This document shows, in pieces, positions 12,178-24,765 of a DNA stretch of 64,000 bases (its first letter is position 1; every line of letters begins with the position of its first letter). The notes below the pieces were generated by a model, which ran no database searches, was not told where the DNA came from, and was given only the letters and a program-made list of their open reading frames with translations. The DNA lies in assembly GCF_019703515.2 (NCBI RefSeq), contig NC_059351.1:16371501-16435500 (forward strand). Reading direction: 5' to 3'. Origin of the DNA: Myxocyprinus asiaticus. Taxonomy: Eukaryota > Chordata > Actinopteri > Cypriniformes > Catostomidae. The position numbers and the translations under genes are program-made.

Positions 12178-14325
12178 AAGAGACAAAAAGGTGTCTCCAC
12201 TTTTAGTGCTCAGCTATACAGATCTGCAGATACGCAGGTGCTTGCAACAGATGCTGATACCAGTCAAAGAATGCATACTATTTAGATGAGATAGAGTGAT
12301 GCAGATAAATTACCATCAGTTTCCTGCTGCATAAACAGCTTGACACCCATCCCCACCAGAAAAGGCACACACAAATATACATTTACACGCAGCCCGTCAT
12401 TCATACTTTTCAAACACCCAGTGCATGTCAATCAGACCGAAAAGCCAGATAAAGTCTAGATTTAATACACGTTATTTGGGATTTTTTATTTAAAATGATT
12501 TTTTGAGTGCAAATATGGGCTGTTTTGCCGGTGCTATTTACTCCTAGTGCAAATAATCACTATGAAAATCCTATATTTTCATGTTAAGGGTCTTTGGGTG
12601 GAGGGTCCCTGGTCTGTAAAGTTGAAAACTCCTGCTTTATATGTATTTATTACACAGCTCTCTGGAATACTCGATTCTGATTGGTCAATGGTGCCATCCA
12701 GTGGTCAGATATAGCTCTGTAACAACCGCACATCTGGGGATTTAGACGTATCAGACCATTCATCCGGGTTCTGCAAGCCATCTCTCCTGCTTCTTGGATC
12801 ACTGTGTGATCTCTAAAAGTAAGCTAAAAATCATTTCAACTCAAATCAATGGTTCATGTGCATTTATTTATTTGGTGAGTATTCTTGTAATAGGCTGAAT
12901 AATGAGGAGTCAGACGGTCATTTTTACAAAGTAAACACCAACAGAATGCCGATGCAAAATGGAGGTTGATTTCAGCTGTTCAGAGATTTTTTTCTTCTCA
13001 CATAATTACATAATTTCAGCGCAAAACAATGTTTCATGTCCATTTATTTGTTTTATCACAAATAATATTAATAATATTGAATCATGAATAATCAACACAG
13101 TAGTATTACAGTAAATTCTACCATTTGATTCGGGTTGTGCATGTTTGTGTTAGCTGGCTACGGAAGGTGTTAGGGCAAAATAACTGGAAAGGAAAGTGAC
13201 TCTGCCAGCAGTGGGTGGTTTGAGGGTTCAGCAGGCTAATGCTGTTCAAATGGCCCTCGAGATTAACTTTATCCAGATGCTCTGGTGACACAGTGTGACA
13301 ATGTGAAACTCCCCCAAGCTATTTAACATTCTAACCATGTCATCTTAGAGCCTGGGGAAGTCATCCTTTAGAGGACAATATAAGACTTGCAAAAGATCCT
13401 CTCAAAAATCATGCTCATCCTGCTTTCCTGCCACACTTCATTATTCAGATAAGTACTTTATTATTATTATTATTCTTTTCCTGAAAACTTGGTCTTCCTT
13501 TATAGCTTTTACAAACATTTATGCTCAAAATATACAAATATTCAGCCTAAGCCATATTCTGGGCATTAGCTGAAGTCATGTGACATTTAAGGATTTTAGA
13601 CTTTATGATTGTTTGCAGGGCAGATTAATCACAATTTGTATAGAGAGAGGGACTCAAGGTTTGGCACGCTAGCATTTGTTGGCATTTATGGCTCAGATCA
13701 CTGGCTCAAACAAGTGGCAATAAAGCAAAGATCGCTGAATCCAGGTTGTGTACTTCAGGGCTGCATGCAACAGCAAAGCAACTGCCATTAAACAAATGGA
13801 AATGCGAATGGATAATTGTCGCTATATACTGTAGGTACTGTAAAAGAACTCCTTGGGAAAGATCAATTAAGCTGTAGCAAACTGAATAATTAGCTGATAG
13901 TATTTCAAAGATACTTCTGTCAAAAGCAAGCAAAACTTAGATATACCTAAAGTTGGGGTCAATTCCTATTCAACTCAGAGCTTCAAGAAAATGCATTCAG
14001 TTGTTAAGCACTTGTGATTGATTTAATATATTCGGATTCATACAATTGCCATTTGAAATGATCTATGCAGTTTTGATGTACATGCATGCAATGTGTGACC
14101 TTGTCCTGAGGAACACTGGATTAATTTGCATGCTTTGCTTGGTGTGTTTTTATCTGGGCCTGACAGGAAGGTAAACTGGTCGCATTTGTTGCTAGGTCAT
14201 TTGCATCTGACAGTAATCTGTGAAGGTTCAGGTCCAGGTCAAACTCCCTCAGCGTCTTTAATAGTTTGGAACAGCAGGAGTGCCATCTACATAGTTCGAA
14301 AATAAGCTCTTGTTTACCTTGCAGG
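12178..14325. other. Unassigned spacer
   Basis: No gene recognised. A hAT-tip-like sequence ('gaaaactcctg' at about 12622-12632) and a widespread-looking repeat near 12655-12760 ('tctggaatactcgattctga') suggest old transposon debris. The rest looks unique, with an (ATT)n run near 13460. Confidence 0.4.
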
Positions 14326-14538
14326 AATAGTTCACCCAAAAATGAACATTATCTTATCATTTATTCACCCATATACCATCACAGATTTGTATGTCTTTCT
14401 TTCTTCTGTGAAACATAACCAAAGATTTTTAGAAGAATATCTCAGCCATGTAGCGCTATACACATCTGGGATGGCATGAGGGTGAGTAAATGATGAGATA
14501 GTTTTCATTTTTGGGTGAACTATAGTATTCCTTTAAAT
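14326..14538. mobile_element. Fold-back MITE copy 2, short form
   Basis: It begins 'atagttcacccaaaaatgaa' and ends with the inverted tip 'ttcatttttgggtgaactat' before 'cctttaaa'. Both halves are present but the central 400 bp seen in the 18.6-kb and 56.5-kb copies is missing, leaving about 213 bp. Confidence 0.8.
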
Positions 14539-14567
14539 TCATTCTCTCCAATTTTCTGAAATTCATG

Positions 14568-14602
<35 letters not shown>

Positions 14603-15754
14603 TATTTTATTTATTTATTTTATTAAGGGGCAATATTTGCCCCATAGAACTGATTTTCAGATTTATTTTTTAACTTAATAAGGGCCTATTTTATTTTAAC
14701 CATCTAAAAACACACAACATACATTGACAATGCATTTATTTTACTTAATTTGAATCAATCAGTTGAACTAAATTCTCAATCTGAACAAATGTGTTTTTTG
14801 CCTATAAAATCACTCAACGTAAAGTCAACGTAAAAAAAAAAAAAAAAAAAGCTGTAAATAATAAAGATACCATTCCACAATAAACACCCTACTGCAATAC
14901 ATTTTAAATAATTGGCCAATCGCTATGATAAATTAATATGCTTTATTCTGTCTACAGTCACAGTAGATTTTGATGTTGTTGACATTTCAGATTTTGGAGT
15001 TGTTGGAAGTGTTTTATTCATGTTCAGTTTTAAAGTGTAATTTATTTAATATTTATTTATTTAAATAAATAAAATAAAAAGTATTATTAAAACCAACTTT
15101 ACATTAGCTACATATTCAGCAACACTCACCTCAGAGACAGTAAATACAGATATACAGATATAAGAATTCTCTACAAGGAAAAAAATAATTCCCCAGCATA
15201 TTTTAAAATCCTGTGGCATTTTTGTCACTTTTGGTGTAATTTTCCCCCCGAGCCCTGCTTAATTTCTGACCCAGATCCTTGCCACTTTCTTTCCTCAGAG
15301 TGTGTTTAAAACAAGCCAAACCGTAACCCACCACTTAGATGATTTCATAATTAGTCAATTATGCTGTTAAAGAGAGGCGAGATAACTGCACCTCAACTGC
15401 TAATTAATTTCAGATCTGAGTGGGGAAGGAGAGGTCAGCACACATCACTTTTGTGAATAAGCAACTTAGCCATACTCTGAATGAGATAAAAAAGGACTAC
15501 TAAATAGATCACACACAGTTTGAATACTGTGACATAAGCCACTAATAAACACTTTTAAATGGGTATGGAAGTGCAGACCTGACAAAACAGTGGCAAAAGT
15601 CAGTAGGATACCCTGAATTATGAATACATTTATGTTGTAGTTGTTTCAACAAAGTTGGAGGCAACATTATTCAATGTTAATGTTTATCACTCCACTTAGC
15701 ATTTGCATGAAAGGACTAGAATGGTACGTGATTGGCAGAACAAACTGATATATG
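14539..15754. other. Unassigned AT-rich spacer
   Basis: No gene is seen. It contains (ATT)n/(ATTT)n at about 14570-14625 and an 18-base A-run near 14833. Short frames carry no recognisable domain. Confidence 0.5.
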
Positions 15755-16138
15755 TTAAAGATGCACTCAGTAACTTTGTGTCATCTTGGACTTACAGTGA
15801 CACCTAGTGCTGTGGATGCAGCCTCATTCAAAATCAATAGTTTACAGTTACAGATGCCATTGCAGAAATGTAATATTCAAAATCATCCATGATTAATTTA
15901 ATCCAAGAGTGAAAGTGTCCAATAACAGTACAGTTACTGAGATTAAGCGAGTAGTATTCAGCTGGTCATGTGATTCTAAAATGGCAGCCCACATTAGGGT
16001 GCCCCTGCCCCATGTATTATGAAACAGCTTTTATAAGGTTACTGAAATTACTTTTTATACATATGTATCAAATTTACAATTAATTTCTTTAGAAGTCAAT
16101 TTTTTTAATGGAGAAAAATATACTGAGTGCACCTTTAA
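15755..16138. mobile_element. Small MITE with TTAA at both ends
   Basis: TTAA at 15755-15758 and 16135-16138 bracket inverted tips: 'agatgcactcagta' on the left and 'tactgagtgcacct' on the right. At 384 bp and non-coding, with TTAA duplications, it fits a piggyBac-mobilised MITE. That last link is inference from the TTAA target. Confidence 0.7.
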
Positions 16139-16389
16139 ATAACAGATGTTCTCCTTGGCTTTGCTACTCTACACTCAGCTTTGCTGTTCTACACTTTTGA
16201 GGTGTTTTATTTTTCCCCTAAAGTCTGAGGTAGGATTTCACTAAAATTGAATTGCGCTGACTGTGTTGTTTTCAGGTCCGGTTTACTAAATTAATTATAC
16301 AAATCATGAAATGCCGCAAACTCCAAAAATTCTGTGCTGAATGCAATTCAAAATTTATAAAACATTAATTGCAAAAGGCAAATAGCATA

Positions 16390-17077
16390 CCTGGTCTCAC
16401 TGAATCATTTTACAATACCTAGACTTTTATGTATTGCAGCACTCTCTTGGTGAAACGAACACTAGAGGAGCTAAAACAGCGCCTTATTCACTTTAACACA
16501 AATCATGAGTAAAACGTCAGATTATTAGTTCATAAACACTTACTTTTCACCCTGCTCCTGACACAATGCTTTCTAATGATAATAAAACACTTTTACTAAA
16601 GTGCATGACTTGGAAAGCAAATCATTTTAATGTTTACATTACATAACCAACTACATTTATAAGCTTGTTCAAGTGTGATCAAGTTGCACGGTAGCTCAGC
16701 TGATAGAGCATTGCTCTTGCAATGCAAATGACCATGGTATGAGGCCTGAAGAACATACAAGTCGACACATTGGCCAAAGGGTCATAAAAGCACCACGAAA
16801 TGAGGTGATTGCTTTAGCTATTGCGTTTTTCATCTTTTCATCTTTTCATCTGCTTTTTATGACACTATCGGTTAGGTTTAGGTTTAAGGTTAAGGGTAGG
16901 GATGTAGGATAGAGCATTAACATTAATAATCTCATCTATTTGGGAGAAAATTTAACTCACTTGTAGTGTCACTCAGTGTACATTTCACCTCAGAACTGCC
17001 GCAATACGTGTAAGGACCCAATTAAGATCATTTTGCAAAAATGTTGCCACAGTCACATAATTTTCATGAGATTAGGC
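16390..17077. mobile_element. MITE with tRNA-like segment, copy B
   Basis: It is collinear with copy A (10922-11630), with left tip 'cctggtctcac' and right tip 'catgagattagg'. Its tRNA-like stretch is better preserved (see 16684-16760). Other landmarks are 'gaaacgaacactagaggagc', 'aggtgattgctttagc', 'atcggttaggtttaggt' and 'aaaatgttgccacagtcaca'. Non-coding. Confidence 0.72.
16684..16760 (+). repeat. tRNA-derived segment inside MITE
   Basis: The run 'ggtagctcagctgatagagc' matches the D-arm/A-box region of a tRNA. The following 'gcattgctcttgcaatgc' can form an anticodon-like stem, while the B-box region ('ccatggtatgaggcctga') is decayed from GGTTCGANTCC. With a damaged B box and no acceptor stem it is not a functional tRNA gene. 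Confidence 0.65.
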
Positions 17078-18495
17078 TACAGATAATGCTGAGTTTTGCG
17101 AATAAGGCAAAATCTATAACAGCACTAATTTACCTTTAAAGAAGGCATGTTTGTGCTGAAAAGAATTACAGTTTCATTTAAAAGTGCATGGTTCAGCACT
17201 ATTTCAATGTATTTAGAGCCTGTATGAACTCAATGTTATATTATACTTTCACCCTCTCTCTCACTAGTAGAATTAAACAGTTCTGCCAAATTTGGTCTGT
17301 GCTTACCAAAATTCAAAACCACTCCCCCAAGTGGCCAAAGCTGGAAGTGTTGTTGAGGTGAAATTTCCACATGGTGGCACCATGACTTATATTTTTAGTA
17401 AATGACACAAAACAGTCAACAGGAATGCACATTTTATTAACCCTGCTCCCTATCCCAAACCCCAACCATCAGTGGAGTAAAAATGCAATTTTGAATTTGA
17501 GTGAATATGCAGCCTCCAAATCATGCTCACCAATGCTAATGTGATAGCAATTACTTCCTGGTTTCCATGAGACCACAACCCATGTCTTGGGGATTGCTCA
17601 TGCAATGTGCTATTAGTAGAGCCACCAGTAAAGGTAAACACAATTGAATTATGCAAACATGTCTGATGTCAATAATTCGTCAGTTTGGGTTAGATTTCAG
17701 GGTACATGAACATTTGGAAGCAGCATGTCAATTTCCTGTGTGATTATTTTGTTGAATTACCCTTTTGAGCTTGGCATTGTGAATGTTAGACAATGCCTAC
17801 ATTGTTGATTGTGATTCATTCAAAAGAGCAAATGAATTCCAGTTTTTCATGATATGTCCCTTTTAAGAATTTGTAAAAATCTGTTTATGTCTATGTTTAA
17901 ACTTAACCAATTTTGATTGGCCCAACTGTGACTAACATATCAGCTCTGATCATGGTGAATTGTTCTCTTTGGGAGATGCTGACCTCTGCTGACTTCTCCA
18001 CAGGCTAGAGTTGCTTGGCTGACCATGCCTGAAGCTCTGACACAGGGAGGCAGACAATATCATTTACCATCACGTATGGCTCAAAGGCCAGAGTAGCTTT
18101 TTCTTCAAAACTTTCCACAAAAGCTTTGAGCCAGAAACGCACACAAAAACATTTTCAATATTACACCACCAAGTTCACTGAGGTGTTTAATTAAACATCA
18201 AAAAAATGAATGCACTGCATTTCAAAATTAAAAATGGGATTAAGTCTCTGAGCATATAAAGCATATTGAATGAGCATATGAACATATTAAATCAAATTAA
18301 ATTATATTGAGTTAGTATATTGACAGTTATATTGTCTCTGTGTTAAACCCCTGTCTGAAGTCCTACCCTTCCACCTTAACTTTATATACCTTTGTAGTGC
18401 TAAGAAGAAAAGCAGTGACCTACTCTTTATCGGGAAGGCTGAGGTGAGGGTGAAGGAGTGAAAAGGCAACCTTGCCCAAAAAAGACAAAAGCAAC

Positions 18496-18531
<36 letters not shown>

Positions 18532-18616
18532 AAAGAAACAAATAAACATATTGAGAAGTATAGTAAGTCCTTGAAAGACCAACCTTAACAAACCTTTACT
18601 TTGTGATAATCATAAC
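17078..18616. other. Unassigned spacer
   Basis: No gene recognised. The block around 17330-17640 looks like dispersed repeat but I cannot name it. A 27-base A-run lies at 18501-18526. Confidence 0.45.
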
Positions 18617-19240
18617 TTAAAGGATAGTACAACCAAAAATGCAAATTCTGTAATCATTTATTCACCTTCATTCCATCTCAGATGTGTATGACTTTCTTTC
18701 TTATGCAGAATACAAATTAAAAACAAATTAAAAACAAGTGAATGGTGACCAGAACTCAGAAGGTTCAAAAAAGGACATAAAGGCTGCACAAAGTAAACCA
18801 TAAGACTCCAGTGGTTAAATCCATCTTCAGAAGTGATATGATAAGTCCGGGTGAGAAACAGATCAATATTTAAGCCCTTTTTTTTTTTTTTTTTTAACTG
18901 TAAATCTACACTTTCATTTTCACTTCTACATTCTGGTGTGGAAGTGACTTTCACTTTCACATTCAGCCACCAACAAATATTGACAAGTTTCTCACCCACA
19001 CAGATATGGATTTAACCACTGGAGTCACATGGATTACTTTTATACTACCTTTATGTTTTTTTATGTTACCTTTATGAGTTCTGGTCACCATTCACTTGCA
19101 TTGTGAGGACCTACAGAGCTGAAATATTCTTCTAAAAATCTAAATTTGTGTTTTGCAGAAGTAAGACATACACATCTGGGATGGTATGAAGGAGAGTAAA
19201 TGATGAGATGATTTAAATTTTTGGGTGAACTATCCCTTAA
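18617..19240. mobile_element. Fold-back MITE copy 3, full form
   Basis: TTAA begins at 18617 and again ends the element (19237-19240). The left arm ('gatgtgtatgactttctttc', 'taagactccagtggttaaat', 'gtgagaaacagatcaatatt') is matched in inverted order by the right arm. A T-run sits near the centre. It is non-coding and closely related to 56543-57204. Confidence 0.85.
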
Positions 19241-19803
19241 AGGCAAGTAAAGCAGTTAGCTGTCATGTTGTGAAAAAGAACACTTTGCTTAAATATTATA
19301 TTGCTTTATAGAACCAGCCTTTTAGCACAACTGATTTTTTTCCCCTTGAATGTATAATCCTCCTCTTGTAATAAAGCTTAATTTAATAAATACCCTTTAG
19401 GACCACAAAAAGTAGACTAGTAGGCCAGCATAGCCAATATTTTCACCAGCAAAACTTACAGCTTACAACATTGTACATAGTACAGTAACTTACAAGATAC
19501 ATAAAGACATTTTTGCCTTTGTGGGATAAGTTTTGATTGCCCTTCCAAAACGACTAGACCAGGGGTGTGTTTTCCGTACAACAACGTAACTCATTGTTGA
19601 GCCACCATACCACGATGCATCATTGGAGAAATTAACTAGCTAGTCACGACTGTTCTCAGAATCTCCAGTATCTATGTCGCACATCCATCATTTCAAATCA
19701 CGTTGGTTCAACAACAGGGTGGAGTTATAACTTGCACAAATATTAATTTATAAAAGCTAATTTACATGTACACCAAAAATCAGTTTAATGCAAAAAATTG
19801 TCC
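19241..19803. other. Unassigned spacer
   Basis: No gene. A block near 19560-19740 starting 'accaggggtgtgttttccg' resembles a transposon tip but has no visible partner. Confidence 0.4.
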
Positions 19804-19847
19804 TGGTTACTTTCGTAACCTCCGTTCCCTGATGGAGGGAACGAGAT

Positions 19848-19990
19848 GTTGTGTCGATGTAGTGACACTAGGGGTCAATCTTGGGAGCCCCAAACACCTC
19901 TGCTTTTTTGAAAAAAGGCCAATGAGAATTGGCGAGTGGAATTTGCATGCCACTCCCCCAGACATACGGGTATAAAAGGAGCTGGTATGC
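19848..19990. repeat. DIRS left inverted terminal repeat
   Basis: Reverse complement of 24766-24906, with small indels. It carries the TATA-like 'gggtataaaagg' that would drive transcription into the element from either end. The outermost 44 bp (19804-19847) hold the palindrome 'cctgatggaggg' and belong to the unique left tip. Confidence 0.85.
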
Positions 19991-20079
19991 AACCACTCAT
20001 TCAGGTTTTGTGCTAATGAGCCGAGACCAGGTCCCGGTCATTTCAGCAGGTAGTTCAGTGTTGTGGCAAGAGGGACACA

Positions 20080-20190
20080 ATGTCTCGTTCCCTCCATCAG
20101 GGAATGGAGATTAAGAAAATAACCAGGATGTTCCCTATCTGTCACTCACTCGAAGTTGTGTCGATGTAGTGACACTAGGTGTCCCTATAC
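20080..20190. repeat. DIRS internal complementary region
   Basis: Its first part ('ctcgttccctccatcaggga') is complementary to the extreme left tip at about 19820-19845. Its second part ('ctgtcactcactcgaagttg') is complementary to the extreme right tip at about 24890-24926. It therefore encodes a joined copy of both tips, the template thought to close the DIRS circle. This is the most diagnostic non-coding feature of the class. Confidence 0.85.
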
Positions 20191-20756
20191 AAAACTCCAC
20201 AACTATCTGAACTGTGTTACGTGAACTGATGGTGTGTGACGGGCAGACCGCTGTGTGCCTCGTAGCCAGCACACCAGACCATCATGTAACCTCCCCCAAT
20301 GCTCTTATGAGTGTCGAACAAGGGGAAGACACCGCGGAGACCATACCCTGCCCAAAAGGGGGGGGGGGTTTGAGTGGAATACGTCACATGGTCTTACCGA
20401 GTCTTGTCGGAAGTATGTCATGTGGAGAGGTCCCATGGTAGGTCCCACCTGAAGGCGGAGGAGTTTCTACAGAGTATGGCGACCGGGGGCAGAGGGGCCA
20501 CTGCCCAAGGAAGACGCAGTTTGCCGACAAGGAAACGATTTTGCGGAAGATATCACATGGGGTCGCCTTCAGGGAACCAGCACATGTGGAGCACCAACCT
20601 CAGTACAGGGGCTCATTAGCGCATGTACTGGGCTGGTCAGCGAGTTTCTCCGCAAACTCATCTGCCAGAGAGCTAAGGAGGAATGTCAGACAGGGATCAC
20701 AGTCTGTGAACACGACTGAGAGTCAAGAGCGGAAACCTCAAGGGAGGGGAAAGGCG

Positions 20757-21660
20757 CTATGCGCAAGCAGTACACCTGGTCAGCTGTCCCGGAACATACC
20801 TGCTCGTGCCTGCCAATGCACGGGACGAGAACGGCTCAACCCGGAGACTGTAGATCCTCGCAAAAGTGTTGTGTGTTGCCCAGCACGCTGCTCTGCAGAT
20901 GTCTGCTGATGAGGCGCCACTGGCCAGGGCCCAGGAGGCCTCCACACTCCTGGTAGAATGGGCTCGTAACCCCTCAGGGGGTGGCAAGTCCTGAGCCTGA
21001 TATGCCATCGCGATGGCGTCAGTGACCCAGTGGGCGATCCTCTGTTTGGAGACAGTGCTCCCTTTCCGCTGTCCACCAAAGCAGACAAAGAGCTGCTCGA
21101 AGCTTCTAAGGCTTTGCGTGCGATCCAAATAAATGCGTAAAGCTCACACCAGACACAGCAGTGCCAAGGCTGGGTCTGCCTCCTCCTGGGGCAGCGCTTG
21201 CAGGTTCACCAGCTGATCTCTAAAAGGGGTCATGGGAACCTTGGGCACATAGCCCGGTCGGGGTCTCAGGATCACGTGAGAGTAACCCGGACCGAACTCC
21301 AGGCACGTTTCACTGAGAGTGCCTTAAACTCAGCTGACTCCAAGGGCTCAAAGTGAGCTCCCTGTAGAGCCTGAAGGACTACAGAGAGGTCCTACGAGGG
21401 GACAAGGCACGGTCTGGAGGGATTCAACCTCCTAGCGCCTCTCAGGAACCTGATGATCAAGTCATGCTTCCCCAAGTACTTACCATCTACTGCACAGTGA
21501 TGAGCCGAAATAGTGGCTACATATACCTTCAAGGTGGAGGGGGACAGCCGCCCCTCCAGCCTCTCCTGCAGGAAGGAAAGCACCGATCTGACTGCGCATC
21601 TCAGGGGGTCTTCGCTTCGGGAAGAACACTACTTAGCGAACAGATGCCACTTCAAGGCGT
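20757..21660 (-). pseudogene. DIRS tyrosine recombinase, broken
   Basis: This would integrate the circular DNA copy. The minus-strand pieces in order are an N-terminal segment ('TITQARAPSTRCLYALKW', 21629-21700 region), then 'LSFLQERLEGRLSPSTLKVY' and 'KHDLIIRFLRGARRLNPSRP' (21392-21583), then the catalytic part (20757-21128). The latter has 'LRAHSTRSVEASWALASGAS' (His and Arg of the HxxR box) and 'CWATHNTFARIYSL' (the likely Tyr nucleophile in IYSL). Frame changes and stops separate these pieces, so no complete enzyme could be made, yet the active-site residues themselves survive. Confidence 0.88.
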
Positions 21661-21837
21661 ACAGGCACCTCGTAGAGGGAGCCCTAGCCTGAGTGATTGT
21701 GTCTACCACCTTGGGTGGTAGGCCACTTAGGTCTTCCGCGTCCCGTCCAGGGGCCAGACATGGAGATTCCAGAGGTATGGTCGCGGTTGTCAGATAGTGC
21801 CCCGTCCCTGAGAAAGAAGGTCCTTCCTCAGGGGAAT

Positions 21838-22704
21838 TCACCAGGGAGGGGCTGTCGCAAGGAGTGTGAGGTCTGAGAACCAAGTCTGGGTGGGCCAATA
21901 CGGGGCCACGAGGGTGACCTGCTCCTCGTCCTCCCTGACCTTGCACAGGGTCCGTGCAAGTAGACTCACTGGGGGGAACGCATACTTGCGCAGCCCCCAG
22001 GGCCAGCCAGTTGTCAAGGTAGTTGAGTATGCGGACACCCACTTAATGGGGCAAGAGCTGCCTCTGCAACTTTTATGAAGATGCGAGGGGATAGAGACAG
22101 GCCGAAGGGGAGGACCTTGTACTGATACGCCCGGCTGTTGAAAGCAAACCGTAGGAAGGGTCTGTATCGAGGTAAAACCGAGACGTGAAAGTACGTGTCC
22201 TTCAGGTCTACCGCCGTGAACTAATCTTGATGCCGGATACATGCCAAAATGTGCTTTGATGTCAGCATCATGAATGGGAGTCTGTGCAAGGCCTGGTTCA
22301 GAACTCGCAGGTCCAAGATTGGCCGCAACCCATTGTCTTTCTTCAGTATGATGAAGTAAGGGCTGTAAAACCCTTTCTTCATCTCGGCTGGAGGGACTCT
22401 TGTGCAGAAGGGTCGAGATCTCCACACGCAAAGTGGCGGCGTTCTCGCCCCTCACCGAAGTGAAGCGGACGCCGCTGAACCGGGGCGGGCGCCTGGCGAA
22501 CTGAATCACGTAGACGAGTTGGATGGTCCTGGCCAACCACCGTGATGGGTTGGAAAGTGCTAGCTGGGGACGATCGCATTTAATGTACCTGTGGGTGGGG
22601 CTTCGCTGCTGGAGGGAGCAGGGGATGCCACGTCGAGGAGCCTCGCTTCGTCTCAAACTCGTGGCTGCGCTGAGGGGACCCTCGAAGCACTTTCCTTGCT
22701 CCAT
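21838..22704 (-). pseudogene. DIRS reverse transcriptase/RNase H, broken
   Basis: On the minus strand one frame carries the N-terminal part ('RWLARTIQLVYVIQFARRPP'). A second (22221-22427) carries 'MKKGFYSPYFIILKKDNGLR' and 'PILDLRVLNQALHRLPFMML' (the fingers/palm start). After a TAG where a Trp is expected, 'FTAVDLKDTYFH' (motif A Asp) and 'LPFGLSLSPRIF' follow. The catalytic box reads YLDN at 'ILNYLDNWL' instead of YLDD. Most of RNase H is deleted, because a C-terminal scrap ('VTLVAPYWPTQTWFSDL') follows almost directly. The enzyme is inactive. Confidence 0.88.
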
Positions 22705-23190
22705 GTATGGAGGGGAGGAGGGACTTTTTGACCGTCCTCGTAGTCCGTCACAACCCCCTGGCCGTGGGTGTGAGGGTGGTGCGACCAGATGCGCGAAGGC
22801 GGGGGGCCCGTGTTCGTGGCGTCTAAGTTGCAGGTGCTCAGTGCCCGGTTGCCGTGATAACGGTGGTCATAAACACTGGCTATGTGACCCAGGGAGTGAG
22901 GAAACTGCTCTTTTGAGAATGTGAGTACCGCAGCCCGTTTGGGGTGCGGCGAACATAAAAGAGAAGGAAACCAAGGATTTACCTCCCGGTAAATCAGACA
23001 TCTCGCTCCCTGGGTCATCCGTCTCAGGGGCGCTTAGGAGCCTTCCGGGTCCTCGTGCCGGCCCGTGAGGTGGGGGGCATCAGCTTCCTGCGGGGGGCTC
23101 TACGCTGGGTCCAAGAACTGGGCTCGGGCTGAGGCGGAGCTGCCTGGACTTTCACCGCAGCAGGGGGACACCCTCGGCGAGCAGAAGGGA

Positions 23191-24488
23191 TCATGAGCCA
23201 CGCCGGGGCAAGATGTGTTGTATAGACTCCATCTGCTTCCTCACCGCTGAGAACTGCTGGGAGAATTCCTCGCCGGTGTCGCTGAATAGGCCGATCTGGG
23301 AGATGGGGGCATTGAGAAAGTGAACCTTGTCCACATCCCTCATCTCAACCAGATTCAGCCACAGGTGGCGTTCCTGGACCATGAGGGTGGACACTGCCTG
23401 CCCGAGTGCTCGCGCCATGACCTTCGTTGCCCAAAGGGCGAGGTCGGTCACCGAGCGCAGCTCCTGCATAACATCGTGATCAGGACTACCCACGTGCAGT
23501 TCCTTTAGTGCCTTGGCCTGGTGTACTTGCAGGAGGGCCATGGCATGCAGGGCAGAGGCGGCCTGACCAGCGGCACTGTAGGCTTTGGCCGTCAGAGACG
23601 ACGTCATCCTATAGGCCTTGGAAGGGAGTGCCAGGCGATCCCGCCAGGTGGCTGCGCTTTGTGGGCACAAGCGCACCACAACCGCCTTATCCACCTGAGG
23701 GACCTCCGTATACCCGTGGGCCACCCCGCCATGGAGGGTAGTGAGAGCGGACGAGCTGGGAGGTCAGTTTCAGGCAGAAAAAGGTGCCCTCCACGACCTC
23801 ATCAGCTCGTAGTGCATTTCCAGGAAGAAAGGGACCGGGGGGGGCGTGGCTGTGAGCGGCGCCCCGAACCCAGGAACCAATCATCTAGCTGCGAGGGCTC
23901 AGGGGAGAGTGGAAGGTTCCACTCCAACCTGACACACGCAGCAGCCCGGGCAAGTATGGTGGTCATCTCGCCATCAGCCTCAGACTGGGCGGGCCGATCC
24001 GAAGGTGGCAGCCCAGTTCAGTCCTCGGTGTCTGACATCGCCAGTACACTCTCCGATGCAGCGATCGAGCACTCATCCCGCTCCTGAGCTCTGAAAGGGA
24101 CACTAAGCTGGCCCTGGGGCGAGCTGGTCTCCTCTCGGAACTTGCCGGCGGCAAACGAGCATGCTGGGGAATGGGAGGTCCACGGGGATTTACCCGGCAG
24201 AGCCACGCCCACTGAAGCCCTCAAATCGCCTCCAGCGCCAGACGGGCCAGCCTCGTACCTGGAGGTAAAAGGCGAGGCGCGGGGGGAGGCTAGAGTGACT
24301 TTCCCCCGTAAGAAGGAAAGCCACGGCCGCAACATTGCCATGGTCATATTCTCGCAATGAGAACATGAACCATCCACGAATGCTGCCTCAGTGTGATCGC
24401 TGCCCAGACACGTGAGGCAGTGCCCGTGGCCGTCGGAAGCGGAGAGATAGCGACCGCATCCAGGAATCACACAAAGACGGAAAGGCAT
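23191..24488 (-). pseudogene. DIRS gag-like protein, broken
   Basis: Two minus-strand frames make up this gene. 24018-24488 starts MPFRLCVIPGCGRYLSASDG and holds a Cys/His-rich N-terminal patch ('CGRY', 'CLTCLGSDHTEA', 'CSHCENM'), which may bind nucleic acid. 23191-23724 carries an Ala/Leu-rich helical segment ('KAYSAAGQAASALHAMALLQ', 'LWATKVMARALGQAVSTLMV') that resembles fish DIRS gag proteins as I remember them. The two frames are separated by stops around 23725-24017. The start is chosen at the first Met before the Cys patch. Confidence 0.75.
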
Positions 24489-24765
24489 CTTAATAAAGAT
24501 GCATCTTTAAAAAGACGTTCAACGTCAATGTGTGTGCTCTAATAGAGAAAATATACTCTTTAGCAGGAATATACACTCTTTTAGCGCTGTCGAAGCTCCC
24601 GGGGCAAAATCTGCACTCGTCATGCAGAAGGAGAGAAAGCCGCTGGAAATGCGTCGTATATCCAACAGCATACGCTTCTTAAGATGTGAATGGAACAGCA
24701 GTAGTATTCAGCTCGCTGATAGTACAACTGATCGGCTTCGAAGAAAAAATCTGAATGAGTGGTTG

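Noticed and set aside
16684..16760. Candidate tRNA gene
   Set aside because: Only the D-arm/A-box part is good. The B box is decayed, no acceptor stem closes, and it lies at a fixed place inside a repeated MITE.
20214..24360. Several plus-strand frames over the DIRS element
   Set aside because: They are antisense shadows. The recognisable gag, RT and recombinase motifs are all on the minus strand.
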